64,000 nucleotides of DNA from Ignavibacteriales bacterium (GTDB lineage Bacteria > Bacteroidota > Ignavibacteria > Ignavibacteriales > SURF-24): assembly GCA_003599415.1 (NCBI GenBank), contig QZKB01000045.1, positions 1 through 64,000 of the forward strand, given 5' to 3'. Shown here piece after piece: positions 46,728 through 56,000 of the stretch. The position numbers and the translations under genes were made by a program. The notes below the pieces were generated by a model that saw only the letters and a program-made list of their open reading frames with translations, made no database searches and was not told where the DNA came from. Positions within the stretch are counted from its first letter, which is position 1, and each line of letters begins with the position of its first letter.

Positions 46728-46956
46728 AAAAGAAGAGGCGCTTGACTCTGTAAGATTCTGCACTGAATGCGGTGAGGAGCTTGAAAATTTTTCTATCTCA
46801 GATCATTCGAGTCCGGAAGATGCACAAAAACAGCATGATACCTGTAAGGAAACAGGTAAATTTAACGGCGATATGTGCTCACGCGTGTTCATAACAAAAT
46901 TTAAGGAAGAAGATAACCTCGATTTTACCGAGGATACTCTTGATGATGAGGATTAA
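46705..46956 (+). CDS. small Cys-containing acidic protein, unknown
   Basis: An 83-aa soluble protein from the ATG at 46705. The first residues are basic (MRKKNTIKKEE), then FCTECGEELENFSISDHSSP and a second half with CKETGKFNGDMC, giving four Cys and two His that could bind zinc. The tail is acidic (FTEDTLDDED). It overlaps the preceding membrane-protein gene by 23 bases, and its end overlaps the converging binding-protein gene by 32 bases. Family not recognised. Confidence 0.75.
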   Translation: MRKKNTIKKEEALDSVRFCTECGEELENFSISDHSSPEDAQKQHDTCKETGKFNGDMCSRVFITKFKEEDNLDFTEDTLDDED

Positions 46957-47839
46957 TTTTCCGGAATAAATCCTCTATCGCATCAATAAACCTTGAACCC
47001 GGACGGAGATACATATCCGGATCTACTACTATAACATTATTATTTTTTAATGCCTTTACGGTCTTCCACTCTTTAATCCCTTTCAGGTTATCTTTAACCT
47101 CATCAGAAGACATTCCCGTCATAAGCATAAATTCAGGATCTCTCTTAAGCACTTCTTCACGACTGAAGATGGGATAGTTTAACGGCGAATCAGATGCAAT
47201 GTTTTCAAGTCCCACTGTGGTTACAATTTCATTTATGAAAGTATTTTTTCCGGCAACAATAACAGGATTCAAACCAATAATAAACAAAGCTTTTCTGTGC
47301 GGCAGTTTATTTGCTTCATCAGTTATTTTTTTGTACCGAATATCCCAGTCAGAAATTATTTGATCTGCATTTTTTTCGAGATTAAAAATATTTCCGAAAT
47401 CTTTAATCGTCTTTTTAATACCGCTATAATTCCTTGGGTTTGAAACAAATACTTTTACTCCAAGCTTAAGGAGTTTTTCATAGCTGTCTTTTACATTTCC
47501 TTCAACTGTAATAAAAACGAGGTCCGGTTTAAGGCTAAGAATTTTTTCATAGTCGAAAGTAATCATATCTCCAATTTTTGTAATATGCTTTGCCTCTTCG
47601 GGATAGTTGCAATAAAGAGTGTTACCAATAAGCTTGTTCCCCGCCCCAATTTTATAAATCAGCTCGGTAAGATTTGGTGCTAAAGAAATTACCCGCTTTG
47701 GCAAAGAATCTATAACGACGTTTTTATTCAAATCATCAGTAATAACTTTATGCTCTGCAGTTGCATTATTTTCATTCTTAACGCAACCGGAAAGCGAGAG
47801 AATTATTCCTGCTAAGAGTAACAGAAAATGATTTTTCAT
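46925..47839 (-). CDS. TroA/BtuF-like ABC-transporter substrate-binding lipoprotein
   Basis: A 304-aa protein with a lipobox (LSLSGC, Cys19), of the helical-backbone TroA-type periplasmic binding family used for cobalamin, haem or Fe3+-siderophore uptake. Motifs are PKRVISLAPNLTELIYKIGA, IGNTLYCNYPEEAKHITKIG, LSLKPDLVFI, KALFIIGLNPVIVAGKNTFI, and the C-terminal RDPEFMLMTG and YLRPGSRFIDAIEDL. No permease or ATPase gene adjoins, so it is an orphan that may serve a transporter elsewhere. It is divergent from SppA, with a shared promoter gap of about 120 bases. Confidence 0.92.
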   Translation of the reverse strand: MKNHFLLLLAGIILSLSGCVKNENNATAEHKVITDDLNKNVVIDSLPKRVISLAPNLTELIYKIGAGNKLIGNTLYCNYPEEAKHITKIGDMITFDYEKILSLKPDLVFITVEGNVKDSYEKLLKLGVKVFVSNPRNYSGIKKTIKDFGNIFNLEKNADQIISDWDIRYKKITDEANKLPHRKALFIIGLNPVIVAGKNTFINEIVTTVGLENIASDSPLNYPIFSREEVLKRDPEFMLMTGMSSDEVKDNLKGIKEWKTVKALKNNNVIVVDPDMYLRPGSRFIDAIEDLFRKINPHHQEYPR

Positions 47840-47959
47840 TGATAGAATTTTTTCCTAAATAATTTACAGGAAAATATACTTTTGAAAGTATCAATTTCAA
47901 AGTTGAAATATTTGAAGGATAATTTTATATCTTTGGAACAAAAAAATCCCGGGTTTAAA

Positions 47960-50401
47960 ATGAAAACAAAGCTGATAACCTTACTCGTTCTTCTTCTATA
48001 TTCATTAAATTTTTCACAGGAAGGATTCTCTTCTTTTTATGAAAGGAATGATTTTCTGTTAGCCTCTCCCGGCGCTATGAAATATGGTTTGTACGGTTAT
48101 GATAACCCAGCACAGTTAACGTATGTAGATAATTTTGATCTGATGTTCGCATTAAGCAACCGTTACAACAAGTTAAGCGAATTAAAAAACTGGGGCTTGT
48201 TTGCCGCCATTTCAAATGTTGGCTTTGGCGTATTGCATAACAGGATTGGCAGTTACACAATTAACGATTACAAATTATCTTTAGCGGCAGGAGACAGAAA
48301 TTTTAGTTTCGGTATCGGCTACGGCTGGTCAACCGGTAATAAAAATATTTTTAAGCGAACGGACATTATTACATTAGGAACTCTTATAAGACCAATGAAG
48401 CATTTATCGGTTGGACTAACAGGAACATCATCAACAACAATTAATTCCAAAGAAATTTATGCTGATATCGCTGTTCGCCCGCTGGGAAATGAAATTGTTT
48501 CTGTCTTTGGAGATTTCTATTACCGCAATAAACCTTTGCCTGGAATAAAAACTACAAGCTGGAGTTTGGGGTTCTCAGTTGAAGTTTTATCCGGTTTAAT
48601 ACTTACTGCAAAAAGAAATTTTGAAACCGAAATATCTTCTGCGGGAATTAGTCTTGGTTTGGGAAATGTCGGGTTCACTTTCCAGGAATATAAAAACGAT
48701 AAAGGAAACGAAGGAGAAGTAAATGGTATTGATTATAGAACCTTTGCAATAAGAGTAGGTGGATACGAAAGAAATTTAGCCTCAGCCATATTTCCTCCAA
48801 AGAATTATCTTGAAATGAATATGAAAGAAGGAATCAAATATCAGAATTACAAATTCTTTGATAACAGCAGCACCCTGCTTTCGGTAATTCAGCAAATCAA
48901 TGCAGCTAAAGATGATCCCACAATTAAAGGAATAGCGATAAATACAAGTGGATTTAATACCAACAAGGAATTCGTCTGGGAAATAAGAGAACGATTGAGA
49001 GAATTTAAACAAATGGGGAAGAAAGTTATTGTGTTTATAGATAATCCCGATCTGACTATTTACCATCTTGCTTCCGTAGCAGATAAAATTGTAATGGATC
49101 CGCTTGGGCAATTAAATATTCTCGGTTACCTGATGGGAAGAACATTTTACAAAAACGCTCTTGATATGCTTGGGGTTGGAATAGATGAACTTAGATTCTT
49201 TAAGTATAAATCCGCAGCCGAAAGTTTTTCCCGCGAACAAATGTCTGAAGCAGACAAAGAGCAAAGGCAAAAATTAATTGATAATAATTACGAGCTTGCA
49301 AGAAAGGATATTTGCGAGGGAAGAAATTTTTCTCCTGAACAGTTTGATAATTACGTAAACAATTACGGAATTCTTCTTGCCAACACCGCTTTGGAAAACA
49401 AACTTGTTGATACTCTTGCACGCTGGGATGCTGTTCCGGACATAATTAAAAATCTTGAGGGCACTGAGAGAAGTCTTGTCGGGGCAGGTTCAATTGAAAA
49501 ATTTAAATTGCCTAAAGATAATTACTGGGGCGAACCGGACAGAATTGCAATCATTTATGCTTTAGGTGAATGCGCAATGGACCAGGGAATTACTGCAAGA
49601 AGACTTGTTAAAGATGTCGAGGCTGCGGGTAATGATCCTCTTGTTAAAGCAATCGTCCTTCGTGTGGATTCTCCCGGTGGAGACGGCATGGCTTCCGATT
49701 ATATTGCAGAAGCATTGAAGAAAATTAAAAAGACTAAACCTGTTATTGTCTCGCAGGGTACTGTCGCTGCATCCGGTGGTTACTGGCTTTCTATGTATGC
49801 AGATACAATTGTTGCAGCACCAAATACAACTACCGGATCAATAGGCGTAATTAGCATGTGGGCTTATAATAAAGGACTGAAAGAAAAAATTGGGCTTTCT
49901 ACAGATTATGTTAAACGCGGAGACCATGCGGATTTATTTTTTGGTATGACTCTTCCGTTTGTTGGCTTAAGTCTGCCGGACAGACCTTTAACCGAAGATG
50001 AGCGCGGCAGATATGAATGGTCGATAAATAATATGTATAAGGATTTTGTAGGCAAGGTTTCTAATGGCAGAAATCTTACCCTTGAATATGTTGATTCCAT
50101 TGGACAGGGCAGAGTTTGGAGCGGAAAAGACGGAAAACAATTAAAGCTTGTTGATGTAATTGGCGGTTTGGATGATGCAATTAAAATAGCAAAACAAAAG
50201 GCGGGAATACAACCGGATGAAGAAGTAAATCTGGTTCAGTATCCGGAAATGGCGCTGTTCAACTTTGATTTTCTTCAGCCAAAAATATTCGGATTCGAAA
50301 CAAAAGCAGATGAATCGATGGAATTCCTGAAATTCAGATTGGAGAACGCGGGAAAACCAATGCCCGTATTGCCATTAGATGATTGTGGTTCGTACAAATA
50401 A
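47960..50401 (+). CDS. sppA: signal peptide peptidase SppA with beta-rich N-terminal extension
   Basis: I start at the ATG at 47960 (813 aa), which gives a clean signal peptide (MKTKLITLLVLLLYSLNFSQ); a TTG 26 codons earlier lacks support. Residues about 20-270 are a beta-barrel-like or outer-membrane-type domain not found in E. coli SppA. From about 275 the two SppA repeats follow: FKYKSAAESF with the general-base Lys417, and GTVAASGGYW with the nucleophile Ser605. LRVDSPGGDGMAS and TTGSIGVISMW are usual. The Lys/Ser dyad is intact. It digests signal peptides or membrane-protein fragments and ends at a strong terminator. Confidence 0.92.
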   Translation: MKTKLITLLVLLLYSLNFSQEGFSSFYERNDFLLASPGAMKYGLYGYDNPAQLTYVDNFDLMFALSNRYNKLSELKNWGLFAAISNVGFGVLHNRIGSYTINDYKLSLAAGDRNFSFGIGYGWSTGNKNIFKRTDIITLGTLIRPMKHLSVGLTGTSSTTINSKEIYADIAVRPLGNEIVSVFGDFYYRNKPLPGIKTTSWSLGFSVEVLSGLILTAKRNFETEISSAGISLGLGNVGFTFQEYKNDKGNEGEVNGIDYRTFAIRVGGYERNLASAIFPPKNYLEMNMKEGIKYQNYKFFDNSSTLLSVIQQINAAKDDPTIKGIAINTSGFNTNKEFVWEIRERLREFKQMGKKVIVFIDNPDLTIYHLASVADKIVMDPLGQLNILGYLMGRTFYKNALDMLGVGIDELRFFKYKSAAESFSREQMSEADKEQRQKLIDNNYELARKDICEGRNFSPEQFDNYVNNYGILLANTALENKLVDTLARWDAVPDIIKNLEGTERSLVGAGSIEKFKLPKDNYWGEPDRIAIIYALGECAMDQGITARRLVKDVEAAGNDPLVKAIVLRVDSPGGDGMASDYIAEALKKIKKTKPVIVSQGTVAASGGYWLSMYADTIVAAPNTTTGSIGVISMWAYNKGLKEKIGLSTDYVKRGDHADLFFGMTLPFVGLSLPDRPLTEDERGRYEWSINNMYKDFVGKVSNGRNLTLEYVDSIGQGRVWSGKDGKQLKLVDVIGGLDDAIKIAKQKAGIQPDEEVNLVQYPEMALFNFDFLQPKIFGFETKADESMEFLKFRLENAGKPMPVLPLDDCGSYK

Positions 50402-50427
50402 AAAAAGCGGCATTATAGCCGCTTTTT
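50402..50427. terminator. bidirectional rho-independent terminator
   Basis: AAAAAGCGGC (50402-50411) and GCCGCTTTTT (50418-50427) form a perfect 10-bp stem around ATTATA, with A-run and T-run ends. It directly follows the sppA stop and lies 18 bases after the stop of the small minus-strand gene, so it can serve both. Confidence 0.93.
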
Positions 50428-50445
50428 CAAATCTTTTGATAACTT

Positions 50446-50610
50446 TTATTTTATATCGGTAACCTTGTTAATATCATCAAGCTTTACAAATTTTTCCTGG
50501 AACTTGTATTGTCCGCTTTGTCCTTTAACAGCTTTAACAACTTTAACATTTACCTTGTTATCTTTATGTTTGCCTTTTGCTTTATCTGCAAACGATTGTA
50601 CTTTTGCCAT
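50446..50610 (-). CDS. 54-aa small basic protein
   Basis: A short gene with a strong ribosome-binding site (AAAGGAGTTA then ATG at 50608-50610). The 54-aa product begins MAKVQSFADKAKGKHKDNKV and ends in LDDINKVTDIK. It is Lys-rich with a heptad-like VKVVKAVKG core and reads as a compact nucleic-acid or ribosome-associated protein. It resembles the short basic 'MAK' proteins of Bacteroidota, but I do not assign a family. It sits between sppA and the GH63-like gene, convergent with sppA. Confidence 0.8.
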   Translation of the reverse strand: MAKVQSFADKAKGKHKDNKVNVKVVKAVKGQSGQYKFQEKFVKLDDINKVTDIK

Positions 50611-50747
50611 ATTAACTCCTTTTTTTTACCTGCGTAAATATAGGTATAACAGGCTTTAAATGAAAGACTGGAAAATCCTTAATAACCTCCAAAATTTAAT
50701 AGATTTTAGATTTGACCAGTCATAAAACAGAACTGATATAAAGTAAA

Positions 50748-50854
50748 AGCTGTCATCTCAAAAAAGCAATGCGATCTGATTTTTAACATAATTCAGCAGA
50801 TTGCTTCGTCATTTCACTCCTCACAATAACAAATACACTACTTTCAAGACAGCT
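50748..50854. repeat. MITE-like inverted-repeat element, degenerate
   Basis: A 107-base non-coding stretch bounded by AGCTGTC (50748-50754) and GACAGCT (50848-50854). Inside it, AAGCAATGCGATCTG is partly complementary to CAGATTGCTT. The run GCAGATTGCTTCGTCATTTC and the following ACTCCTCACAATAAC closely resemble the dispersed 'GAAGCAATC / GAGGAGTGA' repeat seen in many bacterial genomes. It lies just downstream of the GH63-like gene stop and is probably a decayed small mobile repeat. Confidence 0.65.
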
Positions 50855-50863
50855 CAACAAAAA

Positions 50864-52936
50864 TTATTTATATAAGTCAATCAGCATTCTTGCCACAATG
50901 CCTGTCCAAATGTAAGATTTGTTCCATCCCGCCTGGTACTCATCGGCGCTGTAAAGCTCCCAGAACCAGTGGTTCTGTTTAAGATTCCAGTTGATGTTAT
51001 CAATTACCCTGTTCGTTAAATCTTCAGCTTCCTTTTTATAACCATAGTCCATTAATCCTCTAAAGATTAAGTATTGCCACGGAACCCAGATTGGTCCGTT
51101 CCAGTAACCGATAGGATTATAGTACGGATCATTTGCTGCAAGTGTAGGTACTCCATTCGGACGATAGAATTCGTTCTTGTTATTAAAATGCTTTAACAGC
51201 TCTGCCGCCTGTTCTTTTGTTGCAACACCAGCCCACAATGGCAAGAAACCAATAATTTCTTTCCGCTTGATATCATTTGTAGTTTTATAAGTGAAATCAT
51301 TATCCTTCATATCAACATTATAAAAGAAATCGGTTTCTTTATCCCACATAAATTTTCTAATTAACTCAGTACGTTTAGCTGCATCGTCTTTCCACTCTTC
51401 AGCTTCATCATCTTCACCAAGTTCTTTTGCCATTGCTTCCAAAGCTTTAGCTTCACTTACAAGCATTGAATTTACATCAACACCTTCAAAGTTCGCAGGA
51501 TCAGCAACCTCATCCCAAACAGCTACAAAAGCATCCCGCACAGATTCAAGCACAGCGTGCGCGCCCCATTCACATAAACCATCTTTATCTTTATCGCGGT
51601 TGGTTACATAATAATTATAAAATTTCTTTCCGGATTCATATGCATCTTCAAGAAAATCTTTATCCTTTGTTACTTTGTAGATTTCCCAGTTCTGCCAGTT
51701 GTACCAAGGAGCAGAAGAAGTGTTTTGTCCGTTTGTGGTAATCTGTTCATCAAGATAAGGTCCTGTTCTATAGTTGATATAACCATCATCCCACTGGCGT
51801 TCCATGTAAACACGCTGAGAGTTCATAGCGCTTACAGGATCCATGAATGCATAAGCTAACATAACTAGACTTTCATGGAAAACCTGACCGCCGTGTCCCC
51901 AGCCCCATTGCGGCTCGCGGGAGAACACATAATAATTGTAAGAACATTTACCTTCGGGAGGAAGCATGTTTTGGCGAATGAGCGAGAATGCATTCCAGTA
52001 AACCATTTCCTGGTCTTTATACTCAAGATTTAATTTTGGAATTGCGGCATAAGTCTTTTCATCTTCCTTAATATATTTATTCAAATCTTCTTTCATTAAG
52101 CCGCGGCATTGCGTTAAAAGGTCTTCAGCTTTTTTGTTTCCTTCGGTTACACCTTTTATAATTCTTAAATCAACTGATTGCTTTGGTCTGATTGATAAGT
52201 TTTTCTGTAGTGCAATTACTTTGTTGATTCCTTCTGCATTTTTCTGCCAGAGTGTTTTAATCTTCAGATCTTTTACAAATAGACTATCGCTTTTAACTTT
52301 TGATTTTTCGAACTGGTTATAAGTACCATAAGCATCAACTGAAGAAGAAAGAATAAACGCGTTCAGCAAATCCTCCTGGAAAGGAATGTTATGCTCTTTC
52401 ATCCATCCATCAGGATTTTCTTTATGATGAAATAAAAAACCGTCTTTTACATCTGTTAGTTTTATATCATCAAATTTTCCTGTGGTGTGGTTAATGTAAG
52501 GATACACACTTAATTCAGCATTTAAGATACCTTCGTTTGTAATCTTCAGATCCTGGATTGCAATTCTTGAACTGTAAACCTGGAAAGTAACATCAATACG
52601 AATATCACGGAAAGGATAGTAATAGTATTTTACAATATCGCTGTAGGATGCCGTAACCACCGGCTTTTTATAATATTGAAGCAGCTGTGTGCGAAGATTA
52701 TTGTTCAACCTAAAAGCGATACCGATATTTCCGGCCTGGTCAGTCTGGTACTCAATTGGTCTTTCATTATCATACCAGATGAACTGGTAGCCCTGGTCAA
52801 CAATAAACTCAGAACGTGAAAGCGGAGCAGCGTAAGTTGAATAAACAGGATCATCTTTTGTCGCATTAAGATTGGATAAATATTGTCCAAAAGCTGAAGC
52901 GGTTAAGAGAATTAAAAACATAAAATATTTTTTCAT
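50864..52936 (-). CDS. secreted GH63-like (alpha/alpha)6 glycosidase (copy 2)
   Basis: A 690-aa protein with a signal peptide (MKKYFMFLILLTASAFGQY). Its architecture is as in the copy at 10302-12458: a beta-rich N-domain to about 285, then an (alpha/alpha)6 barrel with FSREPQWGWGHGGQVFHESL, the DKDKDGLCEWGAHAVLES loop and YWNGPIWVPWQYLIFRGL. The EWG and PIW positions match the GH63-type acid and base regions. It is last in the second saccharide-degradation run, 97 bases after the large fusion gene, with a long hairpin in between. Confidence 0.87.
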   Translation of the reverse strand: MKKYFMFLILLTASAFGQYLSNLNATKDDPVYSTYAAPLSRSEFIVDQGYQFIWYDNERPIEYQTDQAGNIGIAFRLNNNLRTQLLQYYKKPVVTASYSDIVKYYYYPFRDIRIDVTFQVYSSRIAIQDLKITNEGILNAELSVYPYINHTTGKFDDIKLTDVKDGFLFHHKENPDGWMKEHNIPFQEDLLNAFILSSSVDAYGTYNQFEKSKVKSDSLFVKDLKIKTLWQKNAEGINKVIALQKNLSIRPKQSVDLRIIKGVTEGNKKAEDLLTQCRGLMKEDLNKYIKEDEKTYAAIPKLNLEYKDQEMVYWNAFSLIRQNMLPPEGKCSYNYYVFSREPQWGWGHGGQVFHESLVMLAYAFMDPVSAMNSQRVYMERQWDDGYINYRTGPYLDEQITTNGQNTSSAPWYNWQNWEIYKVTKDKDFLEDAYESGKKFYNYYVTNRDKDKDGLCEWGAHAVLESVRDAFVAVWDEVADPANFEGVDVNSMLVSEAKALEAMAKELGEDDEAEEWKDDAAKRTELIRKFMWDKETDFFYNVDMKDNDFTYKTTNDIKRKEIIGFLPLWAGVATKEQAAELLKHFNNKNEFYRPNGVPTLAANDPYYNPIGYWNGPIWVPWQYLIFRGLMDYGYKKEAEDLTNRVIDNINWNLKQNHWFWELYSADEYQAGWNKSYIWTGIVARMLIDLYK

Positions 52937-52975
52937 TTCGATACCTTAATTTTTATCTGAGTAAATCCGTGCAGC

Positions 52976-53023
52976 CTGTGTTATCTGTGTTCCAGGCAAA
53001 TTGATGGAATACAGATAACACAG
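52976..53023. repeat. long hairpin, 19-bp arms
   Basis: The arms 52976-52994 and 53005-53023 pair with a single mismatch around a 10-base loop (GGCAAATTGA). The arms read CTGTGTTATCTGTGTTCCA and TGGAATACAGATAACACAG. There is no T-run after it on the minus strand. It lies between the fusion gene stop and the GH63-like start. The 'TGTGTTATCTGTGTTCC' text is typical of dispersed intergenic repeats. Confidence 0.75.
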
Positions 53024-53033
53024 ACAAAATTTG

Positions 53034-56000
53034 TTACCGCGGATTAGTTTTTATTTTGATTTCCTTTGTTACATATTTGCCTGCAGGCTGAACAAGATTA
53101 GTCCTGATGCTATAAATTTTATTTTCATAACCGGCAATCTCACCATTTTCTACTGATAAAATATTCTTGCCCGGGCAGTAAACTTTAATCTCTTCCTGTT
53201 TTCCATTCAAGCCTTCAATGTGTACTATATAATCATTGCCCTGCATTTCTGAAGAGATAATGCGTAATCCGGCTGCGCTATCTCCGGGTAAAGGATTAGT
53301 AACAACCGGCAGCACTGCAATACCATCGGAATGATAAACTTCAACAACGGCTTTCTTATTTAGATCAAACTTTGTTTGCAATGTAAGCGCCTGTTTCTCA
53401 TCAACAAGTTTATTCGTAAGAGGTTCACCATCAACTAAAACTTTTTCAATTGTTGTAGCCAATGGAAGTGAAGGATTAAATTCAACTGCTACCTTTTCAT
53501 TATTAGAATTCTCAAAGGTATAAACTGTTTTTCCCGGCTCACGTTTCATCTCAAACGAAATATTATTCTTCCCAACTTTAATATTGTTTACATCTGCATA
53601 ATCCCAGTCTGCAGGAAAATGAGGAGCCAAAGTAAATTTGTTTTCTGTTGCGTTTGGTACAAACCCAAGCATACCTTCAATTGCCGGCTGCAGTACCATT
53701 GTTTCGCTCCAGCATTGATGCCCGCAAACGCCGGAAGGTTTATATTCTGCGCCGTTAATAACTTCCTCAACAAAGCCAAGCGACCAGTTTTTATAAACAT
53801 TTAAGTTTGCCATCTGGTGGAAGAATCCCTGATCATACTTTCCGCTTTTAAATTCAGCAAGAGAAACCCATCCTGTAAACAAAGGCCATACGCTTCCATA
53901 ATGATACCCATAAGGTTTAAACATCGGACTCTTTTCACTAACAATTCTTACTCCCCAGTTTGGCGAAAAGCCATTGCCTGCAATCTGATTCAGCATACCG
54001 GGAATTCTGGTTTTATCAAGGACACCCCAGATTATAGGAACAGAAACCTGCACTGTCGGTTCATCAAGATAAGTCCCGTCTTTCCATAAACCATCATAAT
54101 AGAAACTGCGTTTTTCATCCCAGAAATTTTTATTTACAATGTTTGTTACAAGAGCAGATTCATCAGCATAAGATTTACTTTCTTTTGTCAAGCCGATTTT
54201 CTCCGCCATATAGCTTGCTTCACTTAATGCAGCAGCCCAGCTTCCGGCAAGATATAAAGTGGTATGCGTTCCATAAAGCTGACCACCTTCCGTCCAGCCG
54301 TGACCGACATTTGTATTCTCAATTAAATGATCGCCATCGGTATCTGTAGCAAAGCAGAAATCAATAGCCTTCTTAATGTAAGGCCAGCTTTCTTTGATAA
54401 ACTCAACATCACCGGAATGACGCAAATATCTTCCTGCAAGAATTAAATAAAGCGGAGTTGCATCAGCAGCATCATAATGAACCATACCGCTTGTTGTAAA
54501 TTCATGAAATATTTTGCCTGTAAGTTCCTGGTACTTTTGTAAGAATATCAACTGATCTTTAACTTTAGCAAAATCACCATAGTTAAGTAAAGCGTAACCG
54601 CTCCATTCACTATCTCTGCCAAAGTACCATGCGTAACCCGGACGACCGCTTACTTTTTGTGCGCCATCCCAGCCTGTTGCAGTTGATGAATATCCGGCAA
54701 CAAGTGCTTTACCTAAATTAGGAGTGTTGACAAAAAATCTGTCGGTACCAAACAAAGCCCATCTGTAGCCTTCATTAAAATCTTTATCCGGAGTTGTAAT
54801 TGTAAGTTTATCTTTAAGAACATTTCTTGTGTAAGTTGTTACGCTCTCGTAAACAGATTCGGGATTAGTAAATGCATTTTTGTAAACTTCCTGTGCTTCC
54901 TTTTCACCCTGGTCTGTTGCAACAATAACAACATCCATCTTATCATTTTCTTTTAAATTGAACTGCTGCAATGCGGCAAACTGAAATTCTTCTGCTGCAA
55001 CACCGGTAAAGGTTGAATCCTTTTTATTAAAGTCATTAAACTTACCTTCAAGTTTATAAACAGGATCTTTGCTTGCTCCAACAATTATGTTGAAATCTTT
55101 TGTCTTGTCCGTAAGAACGTAAGCGTGTAAGCCTTTATCCCATGAATACAACATTGAGCCGAGAGCTTTTTCTGAGTAAGGCCACATATAGCGCATATTG
55201 CTTTTGAACTTTATTACAAGTTTTGCGGGGAATAATCCTTTGTATTCGTAATGAACAACTCCAACCGGCTGATCATTATGTGCAACAACAACTTCCTTCA
55301 GAAAAGCTCTTCTGAAATTATATGTTCGTGTAAACGATTCCGGTTTAACTTCAATTGAAGGACGTTCATTGTTAAGCCAGTAAATTGTATCCCTGTAAGA
55401 AAACTTAACGCCGACTTCATAATCACGTAGAGCCATAAAAGGATGAGCCCAGATTTCTTCAATGCCTCCTTTTTCCTTTCCTAGAATAACCAGCCTTTCA
55501 CCGGCAACATCATAAGAGTTATTTGTGCCATAGAGAGAAGTTAATGTCATCGATTCCGGATTAGTGCTCCAGCTTTTTGAAGCAGTCATCTGAAGTGCAG
55601 AATAATTTGTAGTAACTGGTTTTAATTCCTGAGGTTCATAAGTCCAGTAATGCTTTTCTTTATCATTAAGCTTACCCATCATATAATCAAATGAGTTTTT
55701 TGTGAAGAGTTCAAGCAGCGGCCTGTTGAAATTTTTAGGAGCATAATACGCGTAGGCGCCAACTGCAAGAACTTTACCTTTACCTTGTTCATACTCAAGA
55801 ATCAATTTTGAATTTTCATATAGAGTAATGTATGCCCAGTTAACGGCAACAACTTTTCCATTCGGAATTACATCATCAAAGTAACCAACCTGACGGCACA
55901 TATTATCTTCGTAAGCATTCCAGATGTATGCTCCGCCGAACATTCCGTCAAATACAGGATGGGCACGGTAAGAGTGCAAACCAAGTTTTCTTCCGTAGCC

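Noticed and set aside
46925-47839. Complete cobalamin or siderophore ABC transporter
   Set aside because: Only the binding lipoprotein is present; neighbours are unrelated to permease or ATPase.
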